From positions 1-5,957 of the forward strand of contig JAJFHK010000408.1 in the NCBI GenBank assembly GCA_021775655.1: a stretch of DNA of 5,957 bases, given 5' to 3'. Positions within the stretch are counted from its first letter, which is position 1, and each line of letters starts with the position of its first letter. Position numbers and translations under genes: made by a program. Below the pieces are notes generated by a model. That model worked only from the letters and a program-made list of their open reading frames with translations, made no database searches and was not told where the DNA came from. The stretch is from Filomicrobium sp. (GTDB taxonomy: Bacteria; Pseudomonadota; Alphaproteobacteria; Rhizobiales; Hyphomicrobiaceae). This document shows positions 1 to 5,957 of the stretch, piece by piece.

Positions 1-1526
1 TCGCCGTCGGGCGTCTCGATGACGCGGTGCACCCCGAAGAATGAACGCACTGCATGGGCGTCGCCCTTGCCTTCAGGCAGGATTAGGATGGCAAGCAGCA
101 TTGATGCGGTGAGCGCCATGCGCCGGCTCGGTTTTGCAGCGTAGAAAATCATCGCAGCGAACAGGATTGCGACCACGACCACCCGCAATTTCATGTGACC
201 TTCGACAATGCCATTGGAGATCAACAACATTGCGATCAGAAGAACTGCGGCGATTCCGGCGACCCATCCTGCGGCATATAGCCAAGCCTGGCGGTCGGGA
301 CGCTTGTCGAGAATGTCGGGACGCATCAGCAGACTTGCGGCCAGCAGCAATGGGAATTCAAAAACCGTCGTGAAGATTTGTGGGGCGATGAGCGCCGCGA
401 ATATTCCGCCGAGAACTCCGCCGAGTGACATCAACAAATAGAATTCGGTGAGCTTGGAGGCGGCCGGACGGCGCAGGTAAAGTTCTCGGTGGCATGTCAG
501 TGTCACCAAAAGGAAGGCTGCGAGACTTGCGGCCATGGCGATATTCCAGGCCATGGCGCTGACGGATGCCGTGGCGAAGATCGCCAGTCCTACGATTAGC
601 GCCTGACGGTCCAACAGAAACTTATGCGGGATCAGCGGCACATCGCGGAATGTGATGATGAATGTGCCGAGGAAGGCGGCAAGCGGCAAGACCCAGAGGA
701 AGGGTGCGGACGCTATGTCCGTTGTCAGGAATGTCGTAAACGCGACCAGAAGGGCTGAGGGCACGAAGGCCAGTGCAATCCAAACCGCACGGTCGCGGGT
801 GGTCACCGGTTCGGCGTCGGCGGTATCTGCCGGAGCCTCGCCGGTCTCCTCAATATGTCCCGGTACGGCAGCTGAGCCAGCTAGCATCAGGGTTCCGCAA
901 GCGGCGATCAAGGTCGCGAGCAATCCGAATCCTATGGCCCATAGCATCGCTTGTTCGTTAAGCCCGAATACCGGCTCCAAGAGTACCGGATACGACAACA
1001 GGGCAAGCATGCTGCCGACGTTGCTCGCCCCATATAGGAAATACGGATCATTGGCATGGCTGTGACCGCTGCGGGCGAACCAGGATTGCAGCAGGGGTGC
1101 ATTTGCCGAAACGGCGAAGAATGGAAGGCCGACGCCGACCGTCAATACTCCAACGAGCCACATATAGGCATCGCCTGGAGGCGGTTCAGCCGCGAAAGTG
1201 GGAAGCGCGATCGGCAGTGCAAAAAGCGCGACGACCAGCAATGCGATGTGAGTAAGGAGAGCCTGCGTGGCGTCTAGGTAACGATTGAGAAAGTGGGCAT
1301 AGGTGTAGCCGCACAGTAATGCTGCCTGGAAGAACACCATCGACACGGCCCAAACCGACGGCGAACCACCGAGTTTGGGTAGCACCATGCGCGCAAACAT
1401 CGGCTGTACGGCAAACAGCAGGAGCGCGGACAAAAAGATCGTGAGAGTGAAAATCGCAAGCGTCAGACGCTCATTTGAGGCAGCCAGTGCCGCTTTCGGC
1501 CCAAGCCAATGTCTGATCGCGTTCAT
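1..1526 (-). CDS. Spermidine-synthase-like fused membrane protein, N-terminal part (C-terminus beyond the left edge)
   Basis: The reading frame is open from an ATG at 1526 to the window edge, giving 508 visible codons. A GGAG Shine-Dalgarno (complement of 1533-1536) lies 6 bases before the ATG. The product is very hydrophobic, with about a dozen or more membrane segments, for example near residues 22-43, 58-79, 88-109, 122-141, 163-183, 192-215, 247-268, 272-293, 308-345, 363-382, 415-437, 447-464 and 470-483. Motifs typical of the fused MFS/spermidine-synthase-like family are visible: QPMFARMVLPKLGG (41-54), FFAVSANAPLLQSWF (136-150), DPYFLYGASNVGS (160-172) and HRELYLRRP (346-354). The last visible stretch, RSFFGVHRV (494-502), is the usual start of the cytosolic Rossmann-type synthase-like domain, so about 200-300 residues should lie outside the window. 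A hydrophilic loop at 222-246, rich in Glu, Ala and Asp, splits the membrane part. True polyamine synthesis is not demonstrated for such fusions, and the catalytic residues cannot be seen here. The gene is divergent from the cNMP-binding gene. Confidence 0.88.
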   Translation of the reverse strand, partial: MNAIRHWLGPKAALAASNERLTLAIFTLTIFLSALLLFAVQPMFARMVLPKLGGSPSVWAVSMVFFQAALLCGYTYAHFLNRYLDATQALLTHIALLVVALFALPIALPTFAAEPPPGDAYMWLVGVLTVGVGLPFFAVSANAPLLQSWFARSGHSHANDPYFLYGASNVGSMLALLSYPVLLEPVFGLNEQAMLWAIGFGLLATLIAACGTLMLAGSAAVPGHIEETGEAPADTADAEPVTTRDRAVWIALAFVPSALLVAFTTFLTTDIASAPFLWVLPLAAFLGTFIITFRDVPLIPHKFLLDRQALIVGLAIFATASVSAMAWNIAMAASLAAFLLVTLTCHRELYLRRPAASKLTEFYLLMSLGGVLGGIFAALIAPQIFTTVFEFPLLLAASLLMRPDILDKRPDRQAWLYAAGWVAGIAAVLLIAMLLISNGIVEGHMKLRVVVVAILFAAMIFYAAKPSRRMALTASMLLAILILPEGKGDAHAVRSFFGVHRVIETPDG

Positions 1527-1817
1527 TACCTGCTCCAACTGACGCATAACTTCAGCGGTAGGCTAGGCTACAAAGCTTGATTCCCCGTAAAGCATAATGA
1601 ACTGATAAGAAAGGCATAAGACTCGTTCCAAGGTGGTCCAAAATGGTAAATATCGTTCCGCTGGAGCACTTGATCGGGCGGCAAAAACTCCATTGATCAG
1701 GCGGCGGAAACCCAATCGATCAATAAGATGAGATAGAGCGCGTCGATTAGACGGACGCCGCCAGACGGCGCATGATTGGCGGTCTCAAACTTTGCTCAAC
1801 CAATTTGGTGCTCTTCG
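1527..1817. other. Divergent intergenic region between the membrane protein and the cNMP-binding protein genes
   Basis: This stretch of about 290 bases has no convincing gene. It must contain the promoters for both outward-facing genes, but I could not find a strong -35/-10 pair in either direction. It holds an imperfect 23-bp tandem repeat (1670-1715, listed separately). It also holds a small perfect inverted repeat of 5-bp arms, CGCCG at 1756-1760 and CGGCG at 1766-1770, with a 5-base loop. The hairpin lies just before a possible upstream TTG start (1776) of the cNMP-binding gene. It is too short and lacks a T-run, so it is not a terminator. Confidence 0.6.
1670..1715. repeat. Imperfect 23-bp tandem direct repeat with phased TTGATC boxes
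   Basis: Two adjacent 23-base units, 1670-1692 and 1693-1715, match at about 18 of 23 positions by eye. Each starts with TTGATC and contains GGCGGC followed by an A-rich part and CC. A third related box, TCGATCAA, begins at 1716, exactly one further 23-base step along, but the rest of that unit is not conserved. TTGATC resembles a half-site of FNR/FixK-type regulators, but the halves are not arranged as the usual TTGAT-N4-ATCAA palindrome. Identity as an operator is therefore only a suggestion. The position, about 100-150 bases upstream of the cNMP-binding gene, would suit a regulatory element. Confidence 0.5.
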
Positions 1818-2258
1818 ATGCTCTCACCCGACGAAATTCAAGCAATGCTGAACGACATTCCATTGTTCGCAGGTTGTTCTAAGGAAACGCTGGCTGCGAT
1901 CGCCAAATTTGCCAGTGAGCGAGACTATAAAAAGGGCGAGGAAGTCTATGATTCGGGCGAGCAGGCGCTCGATATGTACGTTCTTGTTAATGGCCTAGTG
2001 AGCTTCAAGACCGCCACGGGTGTCGGCCATCTTCACGTCGAAACGCTCATGAAACGTCACATGATATTTGGTTGGGCTTCACTCGTCCCCGAGCATCCGC
2101 GCCGGTTGGGCTCGGCAACGTGCATGGATAACTCCAAAATTCTTGCGATCAATGGCGATGAGGTCATGCAAGCTCTCGAACAAGATCCCAAGTCTGGTTT
2201 TCTCGTCATGAAAAGGCTGTGCTCGATGATCGCGAGCACGTTCATAGAAAAGCGCTGA
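1818..2258 (+). CDS. Stand-alone cyclic-nucleotide-binding-domain protein (Crp/cNMP fold, no DNA-binding domain)
   Basis: This 146-residue protein consists almost entirely of a Crp-type cNMP-binding domain. The pattern IPLFAGCSKETLAAIAKFA (14-32) matches the N-terminal helices. It is followed by GEEVYDSGEQALDMYVLVNGLV (residues 40-61; the beta-roll turn) and the cassette FGWASLVPEHPRR (84-96). A last helix (about 115-143) stands where the long dimerisation helix begins in Crp. The chain ends there, with no helix-turn-helix. In canonical cAMP binders the cassette reads FGE..., with Glu contacting the ribose. Here Trp86 replaces that Glu, as in a known FGW-type subgroup, so cAMP or cGMP binding is uncertain. 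No signal peptide or membrane segment is seen, so it is probably cytosolic. I chose ATG 1818 because the domain begins right after it and GGTG (1807-1810) lies 7 bases upstream. A TTG at 1776 in the same frame would add 14 residues. It is divergent from the membrane-protein gene and convergent with the UPF0173 gene. Partner and pathway are unknown. Confidence 0.85.
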   Translation: MLSPDEIQAMLNDIPLFAGCSKETLAAIAKFASERDYKKGEEVYDSGEQALDMYVLVNGLVSFKTATGVGHLHVETLMKRHMIFGWASLVPEHPRRLGSATCMDNSKILAINGDEVMQALEQDPKSGFLVMKRLCSMIASTFIEKR

Positions 2259-2320
2259 ATGGCGTTAGCCGTGCAGCACTACTCTGGCCAGCGATGCCAC
2301 TCCGGCGAACACCTTTGCAG

Positions 2321-3025
2321 CTAGACGTCGAGCTTCTCGCCGACTTTTGGGACCACGACGACGTCCTCGCTGGCCATTTCCTCAATGAACTCATCGGCCG
2401 TCTCATCGATGATCGGGAACGTGCCGTAGTGGCAGGGGATGACGAGTTCAAAGTCGAAATAGCGCTTGCAAGCCATTGCAGCTGTTACCGCCCCCATCGT
2501 GAAGCGATCTCCAATCGGGACGAGGCCGATGTCGGGTTCGTAGATTTCGTCGATTAGTTCCATATCTGAGAAGATATCCGTGTCGCCCATGTGCAAAACG
2601 ACGGGGCCATCGTCAGGCGTGATGACGAAACCGTTGGCGGAGCCGAGGGGGAAACCGACGTCCTGCTCGACCAGGCCGGAAGAGTGATCGGCTCGAACGA
2701 GAGACGCTTTGAAGTCGCCAAGGTTGATTGTGCCGCCGGTGTTCATGGGTTCGAACTTGGTCACGCCTTGCTTTGCAAGCCACATGCACAAATCGTAGTT
2801 CGTGACTACAGTTGCGCCCGTTAGCGATGCTATCTCCACCGTGTCCCCGACGTGGTCACCATGACCATGCGTGATAAGTATGTGAGTGACGCCTGCAAGA
2901 ACCGTATCTCGCCTGATTCCTGAAGCTTCGAATGTCGGGTTACTCGTCAGGAAGGGGTCCATAAGTATTACGCTCGAACCAATTTCTATGCGGAAGCAGG
3001 AATGTCCATACCAGCTGATTATCAT
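2321..3025 (-). CDS. UPF0173 family metal-dependent hydrolase (metallo-beta-lactamase fold)
   Basis: This 234-residue product has the usual full length of the UPF0173 family. It is a predicted cytosolic two-metal hydrolase of the metallo-beta-lactamase superfamily with unknown natural substrate. Visible metal-site elements are the N-terminal GHSCFRIE (7-14), LMDPFL (21-26), the signature THGHGDHVGD (52-61; His53, His55, Asp57, His58), His114 in RADHSSG, HMGDTDIF (145-152; Asp148) and PCHYGTFP (197-204; His199). All expected ligands appear intact. The start was set at the ATG at 3025 because family members begin directly with M-(I/K)-I-x-W-x-GHS. An in-frame ATG at 3076 would add 17 residues with no family resemblance. 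A weak GAGAG element lies about 8 bases before the ATG. The gene is divergent from ruvX with a 106-base gap and convergent with the cNMP-binding gene (62-base gap without an obvious terminator hairpin). Confidence 0.94.
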   Translation of the reverse strand: MIISWYGHSCFRIEIGSSVILMDPFLTSNPTFEASGIRRDTVLAGVTHILITHGHGDHVGDTVEIASLTGATVVTNYDLCMWLAKQGVTKFEPMNTGGTINLGDFKASLVRADHSSGLVEQDVGFPLGSANGFVITPDDGPVVLHMGDTDIFSDMELIDEIYEPDIGLVPIGDRFTMGAVTAAMACKRYFDFELVIPCHYGTFPIIDETADEFIEEMASEDVVVVPKVGEKLDV

Positions 3026-3087
3026 TGATATCTCTCGACTATTTGCAGGGCGCGTGCGAAGACACGGGCCGATCATTTTGGCGGCGG

Positions 3088-3115
3088 AGTATAAGGCCGT
3101 TCACGATCACAACAA
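3088..3115 (-). promoter_or_regulatory. Possible sigma70-type promoter for the UPF0173 gene
   Basis: On the minus strand TTGTTG (complement of 3110-3115) and TATACT (complement of 3088-3093) are separated by 16 bases. The -10 matches the consensus at five of six positions, while the -35 matches only at the leading TTG. Transcription would start near 3080, about 55 bases before the ATG at 3025. The element sits in the short ruvX/UPF0173 divergent gap, where a promoter is required. I did not find an equally good element facing ruvX. This is pattern matching by eye only. Confidence 0.35.
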
Positions 3116-3131
3116 TGGGTGATAGTCAGGA

Positions 3132-3629
3132 ATGACCGGTGAAGCCGACAATCCAACTGCAGGCGGTGAAACGCTTGAAGACGCAGAAGCATTCGGAAGC
3201 CGGCTTAGCGAAGGCGCCGCATTGATCGGCATCGATCCAGGAACCAAAACGCTCGGGCTTGCCATATCGGATCTCAGCCGAACGATTGCTTCTCCGTTGG
3301 AGACCATCCGGCGCAGCAAATTCACAAAGGATGTCGAGCGTCTCAAGGAGATTTTTGAGACCAATTCAGTTGCCGGAATTGTGATCGGGCTGCCTCGCAA
3401 CCTGGATGGTAGTGAAGGACCACGTGCTCAGTCGACTCGGGCATTGGCACGAAACCTTAACCGCATATTTTCTCTGCCGATCCTGTTGTGGGACGAGCGG
3501 CTGACAACGAGCCAGGCTGAACGAATGCTGATCGAGGCGGATACGAGCCGCAAACGTCGCGGCGAAGTGATTGATAAGCTTGCAGCAACACTCATATTGC
3601 AGGGGGTGCTCGACCGGTTGAAATACTAG
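3132..3629 (+). CDS. ruvX: RuvX/YqgF family protein, putative pre-16S rRNA nuclease / Holliday junction resolvase
   Basis: The 165-residue protein has the RNase H-like fold of the YqgF/RuvX family. It is linked in bacteria to maturation of the 16S rRNA 5' end and, in some species, to Holliday-junction resolution. It acts in the cytosol. Family motifs in order are IGIDPGTKTLGLAISD (32-47; catalytic Asp35), the PLETI turn (55-59), IVIGLPRNLDGSEGPRAQ (83-100), WDERLTT (120-126; acidic Asp121/Glu122) and IDKLAATLILQG (147-158; catalytic Asp148). The catalytic acids all appear present. About 30 polar residues precede the core, an extension common in alphaproteobacterial homologues. ATG 3132 is the first possible start, since in-frame stops TGA (3120) and TAG (3123) lie immediately upstream. 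GGTGAT (3118-3123) is a suitable ribosome-binding site at 8 bases. It is divergent from the UPF0173 gene. In rhizobial relatives, from memory, ruvX is often followed by gatC-gatA, but here it is not. Confidence 0.95.
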   Translation: MTGEADNPTAGGETLEDAEAFGSRLSEGAALIGIDPGTKTLGLAISDLSRTIASPLETIRRSKFTKDVERLKEIFETNSVAGIVIGLPRNLDGSEGPRAQSTRALARNLNRIFSLPILLWDERLTTSQAERMLIEADTSRKRRGEVIDKLAATLILQGVLDRLKY

Positions 3630-3810
3630 TCTGCCTTTGGTTGCCACCTGACGTTGCCAGTTCTACCTAGGGGCGCCGCCGCAGAATACGTTCTTCAACC
3701 CGCGCGACCGCAATGACCTGCTTGTTGCCCGGTTGGCGTCGCATCCACGCCAAAGTGGTCGGCGACAGTAAGCTGTGTTCAACCTTCTTGTGTGATGGGT
3801 GCGGTCCGGA
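3630..3810. other. Gap between ruvX and the PcfJ-like gene, no convincing gene
   Basis: No gene, tRNA, or strong terminator hairpin with a T-run is seen here. A 39-codon open frame without an ATG start runs through about 3649-3771 on the plus strand, but it has no recognisable family. The promoter of the PcfJ-like gene should lie here, but no clear -35/-10 pair stood out. A short direct repeat GTTGCCA (two copies just after ruvX, 13 bases apart) is probably chance. Confidence 0.45.
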
Positions 3811-5052
3811 ATGGAACGCGGCAAATCAACATCAAAAATGCCGATTGAACGGTCACCTGACATGATCCGTGACGCTCCTGCACGGCGCCGGACACGGGTT
3901 GCGAAGCTACCTGCATCGGTGGAAGCCACGGTAGCCCGCTTCAGTCCACCATCGCGGCGCGAATTGCGGCGGCTCATTCGCTTGTCGACGCGGTTTGCAG
4001 ATCTGACCAATACTTTTCCTGCCGCGGCTTTTGCTCTGGCTACCCGACGCGGGCATAAGGTGGAGCGGGATGAAGCTATCCAGCTTGTGCTGGAGGGTGC
4101 GCCACTGAAGGCCGTCGCGCGTAAGCTCGAATTGCCGAACTGGCTGAAGAAGCTTCCACCTGAAGCCTTCGAACAGCCGCTTGGGGAACTGCCGCGCAGC
4201 GAATCCTTCGCGCGCCGGGTTGCTAGCAGGCTGCCACACGATACCCGGCAGGCGCCGTTTTGGCTTGAATCGGTCGCGTTTGCCTCGAAGGCTGCCCATG
4301 ATCCGTTTGCTATCTGGCTCGCCGAGCAGTCGATCTTTGCCGACCGTGGCGACCCGGAGCGTGTGTTTGCGGTGCTCGCCGCCTATGCTTGGTTTTCACG
4401 CGCTCATGAAACAGAAGCCAGAGAGTTGATTGTCGTCCCCTGGCAGCCTGAAATCGCATTCGACACCGCACTGTGCGCCGCCAAAAGCTGGCTGAACCGG
4501 TTACGGCTCATCATGCAGTTGCGGGAAGGAACACTTCTGGACCCGTGGCTCGATGGTGGTGACTCTGCGGGCTTTACGATTGTTCCACTCGTTGATAGGG
4601 ACGCTCTTCTGCGTGAAGCCCAGGCAATGCAGAACTGCGCCGACCAATACGCGGAGCGTTTGGCGCGGGAACGGTGCAGGTTGTTTTCAGTACGCAAGGG
4701 CGGCACGCACGTTGCGACCCTCGAAATCGGACCTCATGGCCGCGAAACAGGTGTCCTCACGATCACGCAACTGAAGGCGCGCCATAACATGCCTGCATCC
4801 ATCGATGTGTGGCAGGCAGCCTATTCGTGGCTATCGCAACAAAGCGGCATCAAGCGCTTGCCACCGATGGTCTCGCCTGAGCGGCCATTCGACGAGAAAT
4901 CCTGGAGAAGTCTGATGGACCCCTATCGTACTGCCAAGCGTGGCGCACCCTGGCTTCCACAGCGGTTGTCGCAGATTGCATTCGCGCGCATGGATATGGA
5001 TATGTGCGATCTGGCGCGGCGGGCCGGTGTCACGTCCTGGCTGTTCACCTGA
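3811..5052 (+). CDS. PcfJ-like domain protein, function unknown
   Basis: Numbering from ATG 3811, the protein has 413 residues. The first 35 or so are very basic (many Arg and Lys). A helical middle follows (about 40-240), with Trp-rich patches. The C-terminal third has a PcfJ-like core. It includes EAQAMQNCADQYAERL (269-284), RLFSVRKGG (290-298), VATLEIG (301-307) and TITQLKARHNMP (317-328). This matches the family pattern of an M-x-x-C-x3-Y motif, a strand carrying a Ser-Val-Arg, then a Q-x5-N motif. PcfJ proteins take their name from a gene of the enterococcal conjugative plasmid pCF10 and have no established biochemical role. No signal peptide or membrane segment is seen. Start choice is uncertain. 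GTG 3799 and ATGs at 3838 and 3862 are in frame. GGGTG (3797-3801) at 9 bases favours 3811. The gene follows ruvX in the same direction after about 180 bases, so it is probably transcribed separately. It converges on the AraC-type gene with a 35-base gap. Confidence 0.78.
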   Translation: MERGKSTSKMPIERSPDMIRDAPARRRTRVAKLPASVEATVARFSPPSRRELRRLIRLSTRFADLTNTFPAAAFALATRRGHKVERDEAIQLVLEGAPLKAVARKLELPNWLKKLPPEAFEQPLGELPRSESFARRVASRLPHDTRQAPFWLESVAFASKAAHDPFAIWLAEQSIFADRGDPERVFAVLAAYAWFSRAHETEARELIVVPWQPEIAFDTALCAAKSWLNRLRLIMQLREGTLLDPWLDGGDSAGFTIVPLVDRDALLREAQAMQNCADQYAERLARERCRLFSVRKGGTHVATLEIGPHGRETGVLTITQLKARHNMPASIDVWQAAYSWLSQQSGIKRLPPMVSPERPFDEKSWRSLMDPYRTAKRGAPWLPQRLSQIAFARMDMDMCDLARRAGVTSWLFT

Positions 5053-5087
5053 AGAGCACGGATGATCCAAGCCGTCGCAGTCCCACT

Positions 5088-5957
5088 CTACCGGCGATGG
5101 CGCATTCGGTATTCGCGAGGCGATTCTTCGAACCAGCGACGCGCAGCACGTGAGAAAACGCTTGGGTCGGCGTATCCCAATTCGTATGCGATATCGGTAA
5201 TTGCCATGTCCGTCTCACGCAAAAGCCGCTTGGCGGTCGCTTCACGGACTTCGGCTAGAAGCGATTCGAAGTTTGTTCCACATTCATTGAGCTGCGATTG
5301 AAGTGTTCGCGGCGTAAGGTCTAGCGCATCGGAAATCGACTGCAGACTGGCGTCGTGTGTTCGCAGATTGGCAACGATCTCGATGCGCACACGGTCGGCG
5401 ATTTCCTCGCCGAAGGACATTTCCGAAAGCGCTTTTCTGGCATGGTCGAGGTGCAATAGAAAAGCCATTGGATTGGATGTGCGCATCGGCCGGTTAAATG
5501 CCGATGTGTTATGAATGATCCGATTCATTGGCTGGTCGAAGTTTACTCGTTCGCCGAGAACTTGGCGCACGAAATTTTCGCAATCATCGCAACCTTGACC
5601 TGAGCAATTTGGACATCCCTTCGGCCGACGGTGCTCCAGGTCGACGCGGATGGGGTGCCAGTCGCTGTCCATCGCGTCTCGCAGGCGTTGTATCACGGAC
5701 GCTGCCGTAAACATATTGAGCTGGCGACGTTCCATGACCGAGCCAGGGTAGCGCCAATACGCAGTACTGAGGCCATTAACGTAGTTTTCCTCATAGCCGC
5801 ACTCGATATTGGTGACAAAGACGTTGGCGTAACCAGCAAGCATGGACAGGGCGTCACGAGCAGTCGGCGCCGCCATAGCAAGGTGCCCCAACAGCCCGGT
5901 CATTCCTCCTTCCATGAGAGAACCAAGCCGCAGGCCCATGCAGTCATCTCTTGCGAT
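5088..5957 (-). CDS. AraC-family transcriptional regulator, N-terminus beyond the right edge, with a four-Cys motif in the sensor half
   Basis: The frame is open from the right edge to TAG at 5088-5090, giving 289 visible residues. An ATG at 5939 exists, but the frame continues upstream. The stretch GLRLGSLMEGGMTGLLGHL resembles the interior of the Arabinose_bd-type sensor domain (OruR/ArgR-like AraC proteins, about 330-350 residues). The true start is therefore probably some 50-60 residues outside the window. Numbering from the 5939 Met, the C-terminal AraC DNA-binding domain is clear. The first helix-turn-helix is around 197-219 (SISDALDLTPRTLQSQL). The second is around 246-278 (ITDIAYELGYADPSVFSRAARRWF, cut here as ITDIAYELGY then ADPSVFSRAARRWF), ending SPREYR. 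Inside the sensor half is CPNCSGQGCDDC (Cys109, 112, 117, 120), which could bind zinc or another metal or sense redox state. The effector ligand and target genes are unknown. Regulators of this type often control a divergent neighbour, which here would lie to the right of the window. Confidence 0.9.
   Translation of the reverse strand: MARDDCMGLRLGSLMEGGMTGLLGHLAMAAPTARDALSMLAGYANVFVTNIECGYEENYVNGLSTAYWRYPGSVMERRQLNMFTAASVIQRLRDAMDSDWHPIRVDLEHRRPKGCPNCSGQGCDDCENFVRQVLGERVNFDQPMNRIIHNTSAFNRPMRTSNPMAFLLHLDHARKALSEMSFGEEIADRVRIEIVANLRTHDASLQSISDALDLTPRTLQSQLNECGTNFESLLAEVREATAKRLLRETDMAITDIAYELGYADPSVFSRAARRWFEESPREYRMRHRR
5580..5615 (-). other. Four-cysteine knuckle coding segment within the AraC-type regulator
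   Basis: This segment encodes C-x2-C-x4-C-x2-C with Gly and Asp between the Cys pairs, similar in shape to a single DnaJ-type CxxCxGxG zinc-binding repeat. It lies between a beta-strand-like segment (IRVDLEHRRP) and the LGERVNFDQPMNRI segment. The latter matches the usual 'fG.pv.F....n' part of Arabinose_bd-type sensor domains. It thus occupies a surface loop of the sensor, not the DNA-binding domain. Metal binding is inferred from cysteine spacing only. Confidence 0.7.

Noticed and set aside
652..1065. Open frame of 137 codons on the plus strand inside the membrane-protein gene
   Set aside because: Its product is low in hydrophobic structure and unlike any family, whereas the opposite strand encodes a coherent polytopic membrane protein with family motifs. 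It is a shadow frame.
1693..1722. Possible FNR/FixK operator made of TTGATC and GATCAA half-sites
   Set aside because: The half-sites are separated by 18 bases rather than the 2-4 expected for this palindrome, so a canonical site is not supported.
2259..2320. Possible bidirectional terminator between the convergent cNMP-binding and UPF0173 genes
   Set aside because: No stable hairpin with a T-run is visible in the 62 bases.
2219..2557. 112-codon plus-strand open frame overlapping the end of the cNMP-binding gene
   Set aside because: It runs antisense through the well-supported C-terminal half of the UPF0173 protein and has no motif of its own.
3670..3685. Short palindromes CCTAGG and GGCGCC after ruvX
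   Set aside because: These are six-base palindromes expected by chance in GC-rich DNA and have no further structure.
3649..3771. 39-codon plus-strand open frame possibly representing a gene remnant
   Set aside because: It has no ATG start, no ribosome site and no family resemblance that I can defend.
3663..4010. Open frame of 115 codons on the minus strand across the ruvX/PcfJ-like gap
   Set aside because: Arg-rich and low-complexity, with no recognisable motif, and it overlaps the 5' part of the PcfJ-like gene. It looks like the antisense shadow of a GC-rich coding region.

Overview
The window looks like chromosomal DNA of an alphaproteobacterium, most likely of the order Hyphomicrobiales (rhizobia, Brucella and relatives). 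The basis is the character of the proteins: a RuvX with a roughly 30-residue N-terminal extension, a UPF0173 metallo-hydrolase divergent from ruvX, and a fused membrane/spermidine-synthase-like protein. Base composition also fits (moderately GC-rich, third positions biased to G/C). No genus can be named from the sequence alone. I see no tRNA, rRNA, CRISPR array, insertion sequence, or integrase.

Layout from left to right. Positions 1-1526 (minus) hold a polytopic membrane protein, the N-terminal part of a spermidine-synthase-like fusion. Its predicted catalytic part lies beyond the left edge. A noncoding stretch of about 290 bases, containing an imperfect 23-bp tandem repeat, separates it from a divergent stand-alone cyclic-nucleotide-binding-domain protein (1818-2258, plus). 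This gene converges on a UPF0173 metal-dependent hydrolase (2321-3025, minus), which is divergent from ruvX (3132-3629, plus). A gap of about 180 bases follows, then a PcfJ-like gene of unknown function (3811-5052, plus). That gene converges on an AraC-family regulator (5088-5957, minus) whose N-terminus is cut by the right edge.

Functionally the window is a mix. RuvX is core nucleic-acid housekeeping (pre-16S rRNA maturation or Holliday-junction processing), and UPF0173 is a widely conserved hydrolase of unknown substrate. The cNMP-binding protein, the PcfJ-like protein and the AraC regulator look accessory. All adjacent genes are divergent or convergent, except ruvX and the PcfJ-like gene, which point the same way but lie about 180 bases apart. 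There is therefore no clear multi-gene operon.

The most notable points are a four-cysteine C-x2-C-x4-C-x2-C knuckle inside the sensor half of the AraC regulator, the PcfJ-like gene directly downstream of ruvX, and the effector-less cNMP-binding protein with a non-canonical binding cassette. None of these amounts to proof of a new multi-gene system.
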